From the NCBI RefSeq assembly GCF_003012935.1, contig NZ_PUDR01000007.1:124001-188000 (forward strand): a stretch of 64,000 bases of DNA. Direction: 5' to 3'. The position numbers were made by a program, and so were the translations under genes. A model generated the notes under the pieces. That model was not told the DNA's origin. It made no database searches and was given only the letters and a program-made list of their open reading frames with translations. This DNA is from Pannonibacter carbonis (GTDB lineage: Bacteria; Pseudomonadota; Alphaproteobacteria; Rhizobiales; Stappiaceae). Positions 16,684-24,858 of this stretch are shown in pieces; the stretch's first letter is position 1; each line of letters opens with the position of its first letter.

Positions 16684-18438
16684 ATGCGGGATCGCAAGAT
16701 GCTGACGAGCACGGATGCGCAGAACAGGACCGAGGACAGCGGCGAAAGCCTGACGGCGGGCGGGGCCTTGCTGGTGCGGCTGAAGGCACTGGGGATCGAC
16801 TATATCTTCGCCAATTCGGGCACAGATTTTCCGCCGATCATCGAGGGTCTGGCGGAAGCCGAGGCCAAGGAAATCGACCTGCCGCAGGGCCTCGTGATCC
16901 CGCATGAGGCCGCAGCGATGGCCATGGCGCATGGCTATTATCTGGCGACCGGCCGCACCCAGGCGGTGATGGCGCACACCAATGTGGGCCTTGCCAACTG
17001 CGCCATTGGCGCCATCAATGCCGCCGCCGAGCACATTCCCGTGCTGCTGTTTTCCGGTCGCACGCCGACCACCGAAAAAGGCCGCTTCGGCGCCCGCACC
17101 GTGCCGATTGGCTGGGGCCAGGAAATGCACGACCAGACAGCGCTGGTGCGTGAGGCCTGCAAATGGGACTACGAACTGCGCTTCCCCGAACAGGTGAGCG
17201 AGATCGTCGACCGGGCCAAGGCGATTGCCGAGACGGCCCCGCGCGGACCGGTCTACATCAGCCTGCCGCGCGAGATCCTGTGCGAGCCCTGCGACCGTGC
17301 CGGCCTGGAAGCCCCGGCCCTGATGCGCGCGCCGACGCAGGGCATCGACGCCGCCGCCTTTGACACGGCCGCCGGGTTGATCGCCAATGCCAAGAACCCG
17401 GTGATCTTCGCACAGCGCGGCACCGGCGGGGTTGCGGGCTATCAGGCGCTTGCGCGGCTTGCGACAGACTGGGGCATTCCGGTCTGCCAATACTGGGCCG
17501 TTCGCCTGGCCCTGTCGCTGGACCATCCGATGGCGGCGGGTGCCGATCCCGCTCCGCTGCTGGCCGAGGCGGATGTGATCCTTGTCCTCGACAGCCTGGC
17601 GCCCTGGTCGCCGGACATTCACAAGCTGAAGCCGGGTGCCAAGGTGATCCAGCTCGGTCAGGATCCGCTCTACAGCCGCTTCCCGGTGCGCAACTTCCCG
17701 TGCGATCTGGCGCTGGCCTGTGATGTGGAACCGGGTCTTCTGGCGCTGGAAGCCCGGCTGGCTGACCGGCTTGACGGCCACAAGCCCGAGGCTGAGGCCC
17801 GTTTCGACAGGTGGAGCCGCCGCAATGGCGAGCAGCGCCGCGCCGTCATCACCCGTGCCGAGGCCGGTGGGCAGGACCCGATGACCAAGGAGTTTGTCAG
17901 CCTGACCCTGTCACGGGCGCTGGCCGGGCGGGACGCTGCGGTCCTGTCGGAACTGGGGTGCCCGCTGGCGCCCATGTCGCTGGACCATCCCAAGGCCTGG
18001 TACCAGGAGCCGCATTCCGGCGGGCTTGGCTGGAGTTTTCCGGCAGCTCTCGGCATGAAGCTCGGCAACCGCGAGAGGACCGTCATCGCGACCATGGGCG
18101 ACGGCTCCTACATCTTCGCCAATCCGGTCGCCTGTCATCAGATCGCCGAAGCGCTGGAGCTGCCGGTGCTGGTGCTGATCGTCAACAATGCGGAATGGGG
18201 GGCGGTGCGCCAGTCCGTGCTGGGCCTCTATCCGGGCGGTCATGCGGCGCGGTCCAACCGCATGCCACTGACGCAGCTGTCACCCGTGCCGGATTTCGTC
18301 AAGGTCGCCGAGGCGAGCCGGGCGTTTGCCCGCAAGGTCGAACATGCCGCCGATCTTGAGCCGGCGATCCGCGCGGCCCTGGATCACATGGAGAGCACAG
18401 GGACGATGGCGCTGCTGGATGTCCGTGTCAGGCCGTAG
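16684..18438 (+). CDS. Thiamine-diphosphate-dependent enzyme, acetolactate synthase-like
   Basis: A 584-residue protein with the three-domain layout of the pyruvate oxidase/acetolactate synthase family. The N-terminal PYR domain holds the catalytic Glu in VIPHEAAAMAMAHGYY near residue 79. The central domain spans about 220-350. The C-terminal PP domain has the metal/TPP motif from GDGSYIFANPV to IVNNAEWG near residues 473-502. The exact reaction cannot be read; decarboxylases and ligases of 2-oxo acids share this fold. It is controlled most likely by the divergent IclR gene. Translation could also start at the ATG at 16,699. Confidence 0.88.
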   Translation: MRDRKMLTSTDAQNRTEDSGESLTAGGALLVRLKALGIDYIFANSGTDFPPIIEGLAEAEAKEIDLPQGLVIPHEAAAMAMAHGYYLATGRTQAVMAHTNVGLANCAIGAINAAAEHIPVLLFSGRTPTTEKGRFGARTVPIGWGQEMHDQTALVREACKWDYELRFPEQVSEIVDRAKAIAETAPRGPVYISLPREILCEPCDRAGLEAPALMRAPTQGIDAAAFDTAAGLIANAKNPVIFAQRGTGGVAGYQALARLATDWGIPVCQYWAVRLALSLDHPMAAGADPAPLLAEADVILVLDSLAPWSPDIHKLKPGAKVIQLGQDPLYSRFPVRNFPCDLALACDVEPGLLALEARLADRLDGHKPEAEARFDRWSRRNGEQRRAVITRAEAGGQDPMTKEFVSLTLSRALAGRDAAVLSELGCPLAPMSLDHPKAWYQEPHSGGLGWSFPAALGMKLGNRERTVIATMGDGSYIFANPVACHQIAEALELPVLVLIVNNAEWGAVRQSVLGLYPGGHAARSNRMPLTQLSPVPDFVKVAEASRAFARKVEHAADLEPAIRAALDHMESTGTMALLDVRVRP

Positions 18439-18530
18439 GGCACTCAAGGGACGGACGGCTACACAGATGGAGGGCGCGGCGCCGGACCGGGCCGCGCCTC
18501 ACAGGAAACGCGAAGGACCCGGCGCAAGCC

Positions 18531-19679
18531 TCAGGAGCTTCGGCTAGTTTCGATCTGGGAGCGGATCTTGGCTGCCTCGATCTCGCGCTGCCATTCCCGC
18601 CACATGGCGACCACCAGCGCCATCAGCACGGGGCCGATAAACAGACCGACGATGCCCATGGTCTTGACCCCGCCGATCAGGCCGAAAAAGGTCGGCAGGA
18701 ACGGCAGTTTGACCGGGCCGCCGACAAGCACGGGACGAACCGTCTTGTCGACGATGAAAAGTTCGATCGTGCCCCACAGGAACAGCGCAATCCCGGCAAA
18801 GGCGGAACCGCTGGCAACCAGATAGATCGACACCAGCGTGAAGCAGAGCGGCGCACCGCCGGGAATGAGTGCCATGAACCCGGTGATGACCCCGAGCGTG
18901 ACCGGAGACGGCACGCCGGCAATGGCATAGGCCACGCCAAGAATGATGCCTTCACCGATGGCAATCAGCGTCATGCCGGTGACGGTGGAACTGATCGTGG
19001 TCGGCACCACGCGCGACAGCCGGTCCCAGCGCTCCGGCAGGATGCGCTGGCCGACACGGTCGATCTGGGCCGCGATCTTTTCGCCGTCCCGGTAGAAGAT
19101 GAAAAGCGCGATCAGCATGAAGATCAAGGTCAGCGCCAGATGGAACACCAGCGTGCCGGCGGTCAGGATGCCACGGTAGATCGAGCCGAAATTGGCGCCC
19201 GAAATGATCTGCACCAGTTCGCTGATCGCGCCGGGATGGCCGATATGCTTGTCCCATTGCACGGTCAGCCAGTCACCGACACGCGGCAGCGCGGCGATCC
19301 AGGCCGGCACCGGGGCACCGTTCTGGTTGGTGGCGAAGGCCCAGTCGATCCAGATCTGCAACTCGGCGAAGGCATAGAGCATCGCATACATGATCGGCAG
19401 CACGATGAAGCCGATGATCAGCAGGACCATCAGCGCGGCAACGCCGATGCGGCCAACCGGCAGCATGCGCTCGATGCGCGTCAGCAGCGGCCAGCTGGCA
19501 AAGGCAATGATCGTGGCGGCGAGTACCGGCACGATGAAGCCGTGGAAAAACCAGACGGAGGCCGCCAGGATGATCAGCAGCAGCCAGCGGGCGGCGGCAT
19601 GGTCCGTAATCAGCGGACGCCGCGGTCGAGCGACCACCGCCTCGGCTTCAGCGGTGCTATCCGTGACCTTCTGTTCCAT
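18531..19679 (-). CDS. AI-2E family transporter (PerM/YdiK-like permease)
   Basis: A 382-residue inner-membrane protein of the AI-2E family, with about eight helices and a long soluble loop near residues 100-150. Family landmarks are FIVPVLAATIIAFASWPL near residue 50, GVITGFMALIPGGAPLCFT near residue 260 and MGIVGLFIGPVLMALV near residue 345. Only some members export autoinducer-2; others are linked to ion transport, so the substrate is unknown. It stands alone, convergent with the TPP-enzyme gene. Confidence 0.9.
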   Translation of the reverse strand: MEQKVTDSTAEAEAVVARPRRPLITDHAAARWLLLIILAASVWFFHGFIVPVLAATIIAFASWPLLTRIERMLPVGRIGVAALMVLLIIGFIVLPIMYAMLYAFAELQIWIDWAFATNQNGAPVPAWIAALPRVGDWLTVQWDKHIGHPGAISELVQIISGANFGSIYRGILTAGTLVFHLALTLIFMLIALFIFYRDGEKIAAQIDRVGQRILPERWDRLSRVVPTTISSTVTGMTLIAIGEGIILGVAYAIAGVPSPVTLGVITGFMALIPGGAPLCFTLVSIYLVASGSAFAGIALFLWGTIELFIVDKTVRPVLVGGPVKLPFLPTFFGLIGGVKTMGIVGLFIGPVLMALVVAMWREWQREIEAAKIRSQIETSRSS

Positions 19680-20023
19680 GTATGGCCCCTGAGACTGACA
19701 CCTGGCACTGCCATCTGGCTAGCGCCTGCGGACCGGCGCTTTGCCGCTCTTCGCGCTCTTCCTAACAGACTGCGGCGCAAATTGCCTCCCGGTGGTGTCG
19801 GAATCATGACGCAAAGGCGAGAAAAATGCCAAGGAACTGAATGATCTGTCACCTTGTGCCGAGATCAGGCTGGCACTGCGCATCGGGGCTCTTGCGATCG
19901 GTCGCAACAGCCATGTGGAACAGTCGCTTTCCCTGCGGACAGAGGCGCAAAAGCAGGTAATCTAACCGCCACTCCGTCCGGCCAGCGGCCGGCCACACCC
20001 GACCGGAAACGCTCCTGATCACA
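19680..20023. other. 344-base divergent intergenic region without a gene
   Basis: No coding frame here looks real. The region must hold the start signals for the leftward AI-2E gene and the rightward ureidoglycine gene. A short perfect hairpin, CCGGCC-AGC-GGCCGG at 19,978-19,992, lies 31 bases before the rightward ATG. I see nothing else. Confidence 0.5.
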
Positions 20024-20854
20024 ATGACCGACTATTTCGCTCCCACAGGCGGCCTGCCGCCCCAGACCGCCCTGCACACCGGCCGTGCCGTCTTCACCGA
20101 GAGCTATGCCGTGATCCCGCGCGGGGTGTTCTCTGACATCGTCACCTCCTACCTGCCCGGCTGGGCCGGTCTGCGCTGCTGGATCATTGCCCGTCCCATG
20201 ACCGGCTTTTCCGAGACCTTCAGCCAATATGTCATGGAACTGCAGCCCGGCGGCGGTGCCGAGGCACCCGAGCCGGACCCGCAGGCCGAAGGCGTTATCT
20301 TTCTGACCCACGGCAACCTGACACTGGTGCTCGAAGGCACCCGGCACGAACTGGCGCCCGGCGGTTACGCCTACCTGCCCCCGGCCAGTGGCTGGAAACT
20401 CTACAACGAGGGGACAGAGCCGGCGCGCTTCCACTGGGTGCGCAAGCGCTATGAGGATGCCGCCGGCCTTGACCGCCCGACCGCCTTCATCACCAATGAA
20501 ATGGATACCCCCCCTTCACCGATGCCCGGCACGAATGGCGCCTGGGCAACGACCCGCTTCGTCGATCCGGCGGACCTGCGGCACGACATGCATGTCAACA
20601 TCGTCACCTTCCAGCCTGGCGGCCTTATTCCCTTCGAGGAAACGCACATCATGGAGCACGGGCTCTATGTGCTGGAAGGCAAGGCCGTGTACCGGCTGAA
20701 CCGGGACTGGGTGGAGGTGGAAGCCGGCGACTTCATGTGGCTGCGCGCCTTCTGCCCGCAGGCCTGCTACGCGGGCGGACCCGGACGGTTCCGCTATCTC
20801 CTTTACAAGGACGTCAATCGCCATGCCCGCCTCGGCGGCGTGTTTGGGCGCTGA
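20024..20854 (+). CDS. allE: (S)-ureidoglycine aminohydrolase, bicupin
   Basis: A 276-residue protein with two cupin domains (about 60-150 and 190-265). MHVNIVTFQPGGLIPFEETH and IMEHGLYVLEGKAVYRLN hold the second-domain metal ligands Glu, His, Glu and His. FMWLRAFCPQACYAGG closes the fold, as in AllE/YlbA. The enzyme is a manganese-dependent hydrolase that converts (S)-ureidoglycine to (S)-ureidoglycolate and ammonia in allantoin breakdown. The ureidoglycolate lyase gene follows at once, so the two consecutive steps are co-transcribed. Other purine-catabolic genes are not in view. Confidence 0.93.
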   Translation: MTDYFAPTGGLPPQTALHTGRAVFTESYAVIPRGVFSDIVTSYLPGWAGLRCWIIARPMTGFSETFSQYVMELQPGGGAEAPEPDPQAEGVIFLTHGNLTLVLEGTRHELAPGGYAYLPPASGWKLYNEGTEPARFHWVRKRYEDAAGLDRPTAFITNEMDTPPSPMPGTNGAWATTRFVDPADLRHDMHVNIVTFQPGGLIPFEETHIMEHGLYVLEGKAVYRLNRDWVEVEAGDFMWLRAFCPQACYAGGPGRFRYLLYKDVNRHARLGGVFGR

Positions 20855-21355
20855 ATGATGCGGCAGATTGCGGCCCAGCCCCTGACGCCCGAAGCCTTCG
20901 CTCCCTACGGCGATGTCCTGGACACGTCAGGCGATCCGGACCGGCTCATCAACCAGGGCCTGTGCGGCCGCTACCATGACCGCGCCCGGCTCGATTTCGG
21001 CGCGGACGGCCGCGCCGGGATCTCCCTGTTCAAGGCTGAGCCGCGCGCCCTGCCCTACCAGCTCGACATGGTCGAACGCCATCCGGACGGCAGCCAGGCT
21101 TTTATCCCGATGAGCCTTACGTCCTTTCTTGTGATTGTCGCACCCGACAACGGCGGACTGCCCGGTACGCCACAAGCGTTCCTGACAAAGCCCGGCCAGG
21201 CAATCAACCTGCACCGTGGCACCTGGCACGGCGTCCTCACCCCTCTGGACGCCCCGGGCCTTTTTGTCGTCATTGACCGGATCGGCTCCAGCCCGAACCT
21301 TCAGGAACACTGGTTCGAGACGCCATATGTCGTCCTGGGGCCGGAACTGGCGTGA
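20855..21355 (+). CDS. allA: Ureidoglycolate lyase
   Basis: A 166-residue AllA-family protein. Typical features are TPEAFAPYGDVL near the start, INQGLCGRYHDRARLDF, MVERHPDGSQAFIPM with the conserved His and Gln, and NLHRGTWHGVLTPL. It splits ureidoglycolate to glyoxylate and urea, the step after the upstream aminohydrolase. The ATG directly follows the stop of that gene; a second ATG three bases on is equally possible. Confidence 0.94.
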   Translation: MMRQIAAQPLTPEAFAPYGDVLDTSGDPDRLINQGLCGRYHDRARLDFGADGRAGISLFKAEPRALPYQLDMVERHPDGSQAFIPMSLTSFLVIVAPDNGGLPGTPQAFLTKPGQAINLHRGTWHGVLTPLDAPGLFVVIDRIGSSPNLQEHWFETPYVVLGPELA

Positions 21356-21682
21356 AATCGCCTTCCGGGCCGCCGAACACAGCCAGCCCTCACCTGTCCT
21401 GTTTGGCGGGACATCGGATCGTGGTTAGGAAAGGGTGACCGAAATCAAATGCATTCGAGCCAAGGCACATTGACCCTGAAGAGTTTTCAGCGCCGTCTTG
21501 CTTACCGAAACGTCAATTTCACCGACAATTAAACTCTTGTTTGAATTGCATTAAGTTAGACTTTTAACGAGCTTTTCAATCCGGCAGGCGAGTATTTCCT
21601 CAAGAAGCGCGGCATAACTTAAGCAAAGGCGCTTCCGGGAAGCAGGTTGTAGGGACCTGCAAGTCAAACGGGGAGAGCTGAC
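21356..21682. other. 327-base intergenic region without a gene
   Basis: This AT-richer stretch (especially 21,500-21,560) separates the allE-allA unit from the Sel1-type gene. I see no coding frame, tRNA or strong hairpin. It probably holds the promoter of the following gene. Confidence 0.4.
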
Positions 21683-21952
21683 ATGGCTCGTTTTGAAATG
21701 CACTCGGCCGACATGGCCATCATGGGGGAAGCCCCCGCCACTGCCGACATCCTGTTCCAGATGGGGCTGGACAGCGCCTGTGGCCGGTCTGGCCGCGCTG
21801 ATCTCGTCGCCGCGCACAAGTGGTTCAATCTGGCCGCCATGAAGGGCAACCAGGAAGCCGCCCGCTACCGCAAGGAAATCTCGAGCGAAATGTCTGCCGC
21901 CGACATCGCCGAAGCCCAGCGCACCGCCCGCGAATGGCTGCAACTGCATTGA
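21683..21952 (+). CDS. Small Sel1-repeat-like protein
   Basis: An 89-residue protein with one Sel1-type helical repeat. The core is DLVAAHKWFNLAAMKGNQEA (residues 41-60), which matches the Sel1 pattern of A.KW...AA..G. The rest is helical and charged and ends in TAREWLQLH. A GGGGAGAG ribosome site sits a few bases before the ATG. Stand-alone proteins of this kind are common in alphaproteobacteria and have no defined role that I can name. There is no signal peptide. Confidence 0.82.
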   Translation: MARFEMHSADMAIMGEAPATADILFQMGLDSACGRSGRADLVAAHKWFNLAAMKGNQEAARYRKEISSEMSAADIAEAQRTAREWLQLH

Positions 21953-22153
21953 TTGCGCCGGAGAGCCGCGCCCGGGGCGCAGGTATCCACGCAACTCCAT
22001 CCAATTGCTGCCGGCGCTGACACGCCACACCTGTCCGCCGGCAGCCAGCACACGACTTTCTTTCGTCAGCGCGTCACAAAACTTCACTGATCCACAGGCA
22101 AGAGCCGCAAAGCGCTTGCAATCGGCGTCAGTTCAAGTATCAGGAACGCGACT

Positions 22154-22244
22154 GGAGAGGTGGCCGAGTGGTCGAAGGCGCTCCCCTGCTAAGGGAGTAG
22201 ACGTCAAAAGCGTCTCGTGGGTTCGAATCCCATCCTCTCCGCCA
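22154..22244 (+). tRNA. tRNA-Ser (anticodon GCT)
   Basis: A complete serine tRNA. The acceptor stem pairs GGAGAGG (22,154) with CCTCTCC (ends 22,240). The D-arm has GGCCGAGTGGTCGAAGGC, and the anticodon stem CTCCC/GGGAG encloses loop CTGCTAA with GCT at 22,188-22,190. A long variable arm (GACGTC...AGCGTCTC) and the T-arm GTGGGTTCGAATCCCAT are typical of class II tRNAs. The CCA end is encoded. It lies at the junction between backbone genes and accessory DNA and so is a candidate insertion site. Confidence 0.97.
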
Positions 22245-22270
22245 TTTTCCCCTACAAAGACCTTCTCCAG

Positions 22271-22291
22271 ATCCGGCCCCGGCCGGATTTT
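22271..22291 (+). terminator. Intrinsic terminator after tRNA-Ser
   Basis: Perfect seven-base arms ATCCGGC and GCCGGAT with a CCCG loop, followed by TTTAT. It is 27 bases past the tRNA 3' end and in the same orientation. Confidence 0.75.
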
Positions 22292-22530
22292 ATCGTTGTT
22301 TTCGAAGGTTATGTGGGTGGGGCTGAGCACTGGCCCCTGCGCCAGGAGTCCCGGAAGCGGTCTCTCAGGGCCGAAAATCTCCGGACCTGTTAACTGCGCG
22401 GTTTTGGTGAATAGCCCTTAAGTTCTTGTTTAAATGCCATTTTTTTCAAGTCCCGCAAAGACTCCGATCCCGGTGCCATTTGTCTGAAATGCCACTGACG
22501 CCCAACCGGAATCGTCGGCGCGCCGAAGTC

Positions 22531-24858
22531 TCAGTCAAGCCGGATAGATATCTCCGCTGCCTCTTTCTCGGTGTCGCAGAAGATGGGCTGCGGACGGCCA
22601 TGGCGCCACACCCAGACGGTGAAACCCGCTGTCTTGCGGGTGTGGATGGTGCCATCAGAAATTTCGACATGCCCCTCCGACACGAGACGAAGGACGATCC
22701 GTCGCCCTGCCTCTGATCCGCCGATCTCGAACAATTTCGATGCAGATGCCTCAAGCAGCAGGTGCGTGCCCTTTGTATCGATAGCCACGATGTCCTTGTC
22801 TATCCAGACGAGAAAGTCGGGGAAGTACGCCTTCCCGGCATGCAATAGAGGGATCGAATATCCGCTGCCGGACGGGTTCCGTGTCCAGACCCGTTGGGTC
22901 TTGTCGATCGCCCTCGCAAACCTCAGTTCAAAGCCGTTCAGGCCAGAGTAGCGTTCGTGCAGCGATCTTTTGAAAGTCTCGCCTCCGTTGCTGTCAACCG
23001 CTATCGGTCCAACTGAATAGGGGTGGCCCGTATCATCCTGGAAAACCAAGGAGTGCTGAATATAGGCCTCTACCACTTTGCGAGCCGTCTCCCTTATATG
23101 CTCTGCCGCCGGGCTGCTGGCCTCGATTAACGCATCAAACTTGGGGTCCTCGATATCCACCAAGTTGATCGGGCCCCCCGCTCTGCGCAGCCCACCCGGA
23201 TAGCACCTTTGAATCTCACGGCGGAATACATGGCGTGTCATGATCCGGTTGCTGTGATCTACTTCGACCCAGTCATAGTGTGCATCCGTCTCCGATCCAA
23301 TGAGCTGCAGTACCTGCATGCGGCTCCCTTGACCGATCGTGTTCTGTCCGCCGTCTCGGAAGTCCATCATTCCTTTGACAATCTTCCCTATAGGCTCTAG
23401 CGCATCGCTACTTTCAATCGCGACGGTGGGAATCGTCCGAGCCGGCCGTGGGTCCAAGCTGTCCTTCTTCCCTCGGGTTTTCTCATCCTTCACCACCAAC
23501 GCTATGGACGGATGTTCGGAAACCAAGTCCGCGCGGATCTGCGTCAAGATGTCATCGAAGACCCGTTTCTCATCGGTTCGGATGTGGAAGTGCGCCGTGT
23601 TCATGACCGGATCACTGTAGTGCTGTGCCCCAGGTTGCCGAAGGACTCGCCCGATGACCTGAGTGATCTGTCGCGCTGACGCCATTTCTTTGTCTATGTA
23701 TGCGAAAGACGCCGCTGGATCGTCCCAGCCTTCCTGAAGGCCAAGATTGAAAATGATGTGCTCGTAGTCGCCGGCGATGAATCGGGAGTAGTCTTTCTCC
23801 GCCCCATCGAAGAGGTGCATTTCTGGCGGCTTCTGCGATTCCTTCGAGAATTTGAGCTGGCAGTAGACGGCGATCTTGGCTGGGTCTACCTTTGCGACCT
23901 CGACGAGGTGTCGCCATATTAGGATGGGCCGGGCCTGTCGTTCCTGAAAGGGCCTTTTGAGGTCCTCCGAGACTGGCACGCCATCCACGGTGTTGGTGGA
24001 GCAGACATATATGGCCTTTGGTCGGAAAGGCAGCTTCAGATTTTGAGCTGCTTGCTGCGCCCTTCGCATGTCGGTCAGCAAGTTATCTAGCGCGGGTTCT
24101 AGCGGGGTGATGTATCCGTCTATTGATATCCGCTGCTTCACCAACTGGGCCTCTACGACCTCGGGGCTCGAGACAGTCGTCGAGAAATCCGGATCGGTCC
24201 ACCCTTGGTCGCTACGAAGGCGAGAGATGACATTATTCAGACGCGGCGGCAGCGACATGGTGGCGCTAGCAACGATCAGCGCATCTGGTGCGAGTTCTAG
24301 GAGCCGATCGGTCTGAAGATCGGACAGGTTGTGTCCTTCGTCATAGACGACGATTAGAGGACGTCTCTGTCCCTTCGCCGTACGGCGCTTCTTAAGTAGC
24401 TCCCATAGGGACTCCTCTGCCAAGTCGAGCTGCGCCCTATAAACCTTACGTTCCTCGCTCGACGCGTCGTCAATCGCGAACTTGCCCACGGTTGCAACCA
24501 GGAGCAACGGCTCGTGTTCGCTGCTCAAGTGTTCAGGCGCGGCTTCCAGCAGCGGCATAACTCGAAAACCGGGAAGGTTATCCGCATACTTGCCAGACGA
24601 AAGATTCTCGAAGGTCTGCGAGACCACCACACGTCCCTTCGATATCCAAAGAACCACCGGCGGGAGAGGAAGCTCTTCGCCAATCCGCGCAACAGCCTCA
24701 GCTAGCATCAACGTCTTACCGCTGCCGGTGATCGCCACAAGCGTCTGCAGAAACGGAACAGGCGTGGTGCGATTCACCATTAGCGGGTCGGCAGCGTAAT
24801 CGGTAAAGCGCCGAGCGATTTGCGCTGCCGCGCGGGCTTGAAATTCGATGGGTTCCAT
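22531..24858 (-). CDS. res: Type III restriction enzyme Res-like subunit (helicase-nuclease)
   Basis: A 775-residue protein with a superfamily 2 helicase core. The Q-like start is IEFQARAAAQI, Walker A is ITGSGKT (residues 43-49), motif II is VVYDEGHN near residue 172 and motif III is ASATMS. The late helicase motif is TQVIGRVLRQPG near residue 395. The C-terminal nuclease shows the PD-(D/E)xK pattern, with PDFLVWI followed by IAVIDTKG-type AIDTKG near residue 690. It is shorter than EcoP15I Res. It pairs with the methyltransferase gene upstream in a TAATG overlap. Base composition is lower in GC than the flanks, which suggests transfer. Confidence 0.88.
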   Translation of the reverse strand: MEPIEFQARAAAQIARRFTDYAADPLMVNRTTPVPFLQTLVAITGSGKTLMLAEAVARIGEELPLPPVVLWISKGRVVVSQTFENLSSGKYADNLPGFRVMPLLEAAPEHLSSEHEPLLLVATVGKFAIDDASSEERKVYRAQLDLAEESLWELLKKRRTAKGQRRPLIVVYDEGHNLSDLQTDRLLELAPDALIVASATMSLPPRLNNVISRLRSDQGWTDPDFSTTVSSPEVVEAQLVKQRISIDGYITPLEPALDNLLTDMRRAQQAAQNLKLPFRPKAIYVCSTNTVDGVPVSEDLKRPFQERQARPILIWRHLVEVAKVDPAKIAVYCQLKFSKESQKPPEMHLFDGAEKDYSRFIAGDYEHIIFNLGLQEGWDDPAASFAYIDKEMASARQITQVIGRVLRQPGAQHYSDPVMNTAHFHIRTDEKRVFDDILTQIRADLVSEHPSIALVVKDEKTRGKKDSLDPRPARTIPTVAIESSDALEPIGKIVKGMMDFRDGGQNTIGQGSRMQVLQLIGSETDAHYDWVEVDHSNRIMTRHVFRREIQRCYPGGLRRAGGPINLVDIEDPKFDALIEASSPAAEHIRETARKVVEAYIQHSLVFQDDTGHPYSVGPIAVDSNGGETFKRSLHERYSGLNGFELRFARAIDKTQRVWTRNPSGSGYSIPLLHAGKAYFPDFLVWIDKDIVAIDTKGTHLLLEASASKLFEIGGSEAGRRIVLRLVSEGHVEISDGTIHTRKTAGFTVWVWRHGRPQPIFCDTEKEAAEISIRLD

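Noticed and set aside
22154-22244. tRNA-Ser 3' end as a confirmed att site
   Set aside because: No second copy of the tRNA 3' sequence was seen in the window, and serine recombinases often do not use tRNA ends, so it is kept only as a possibility.
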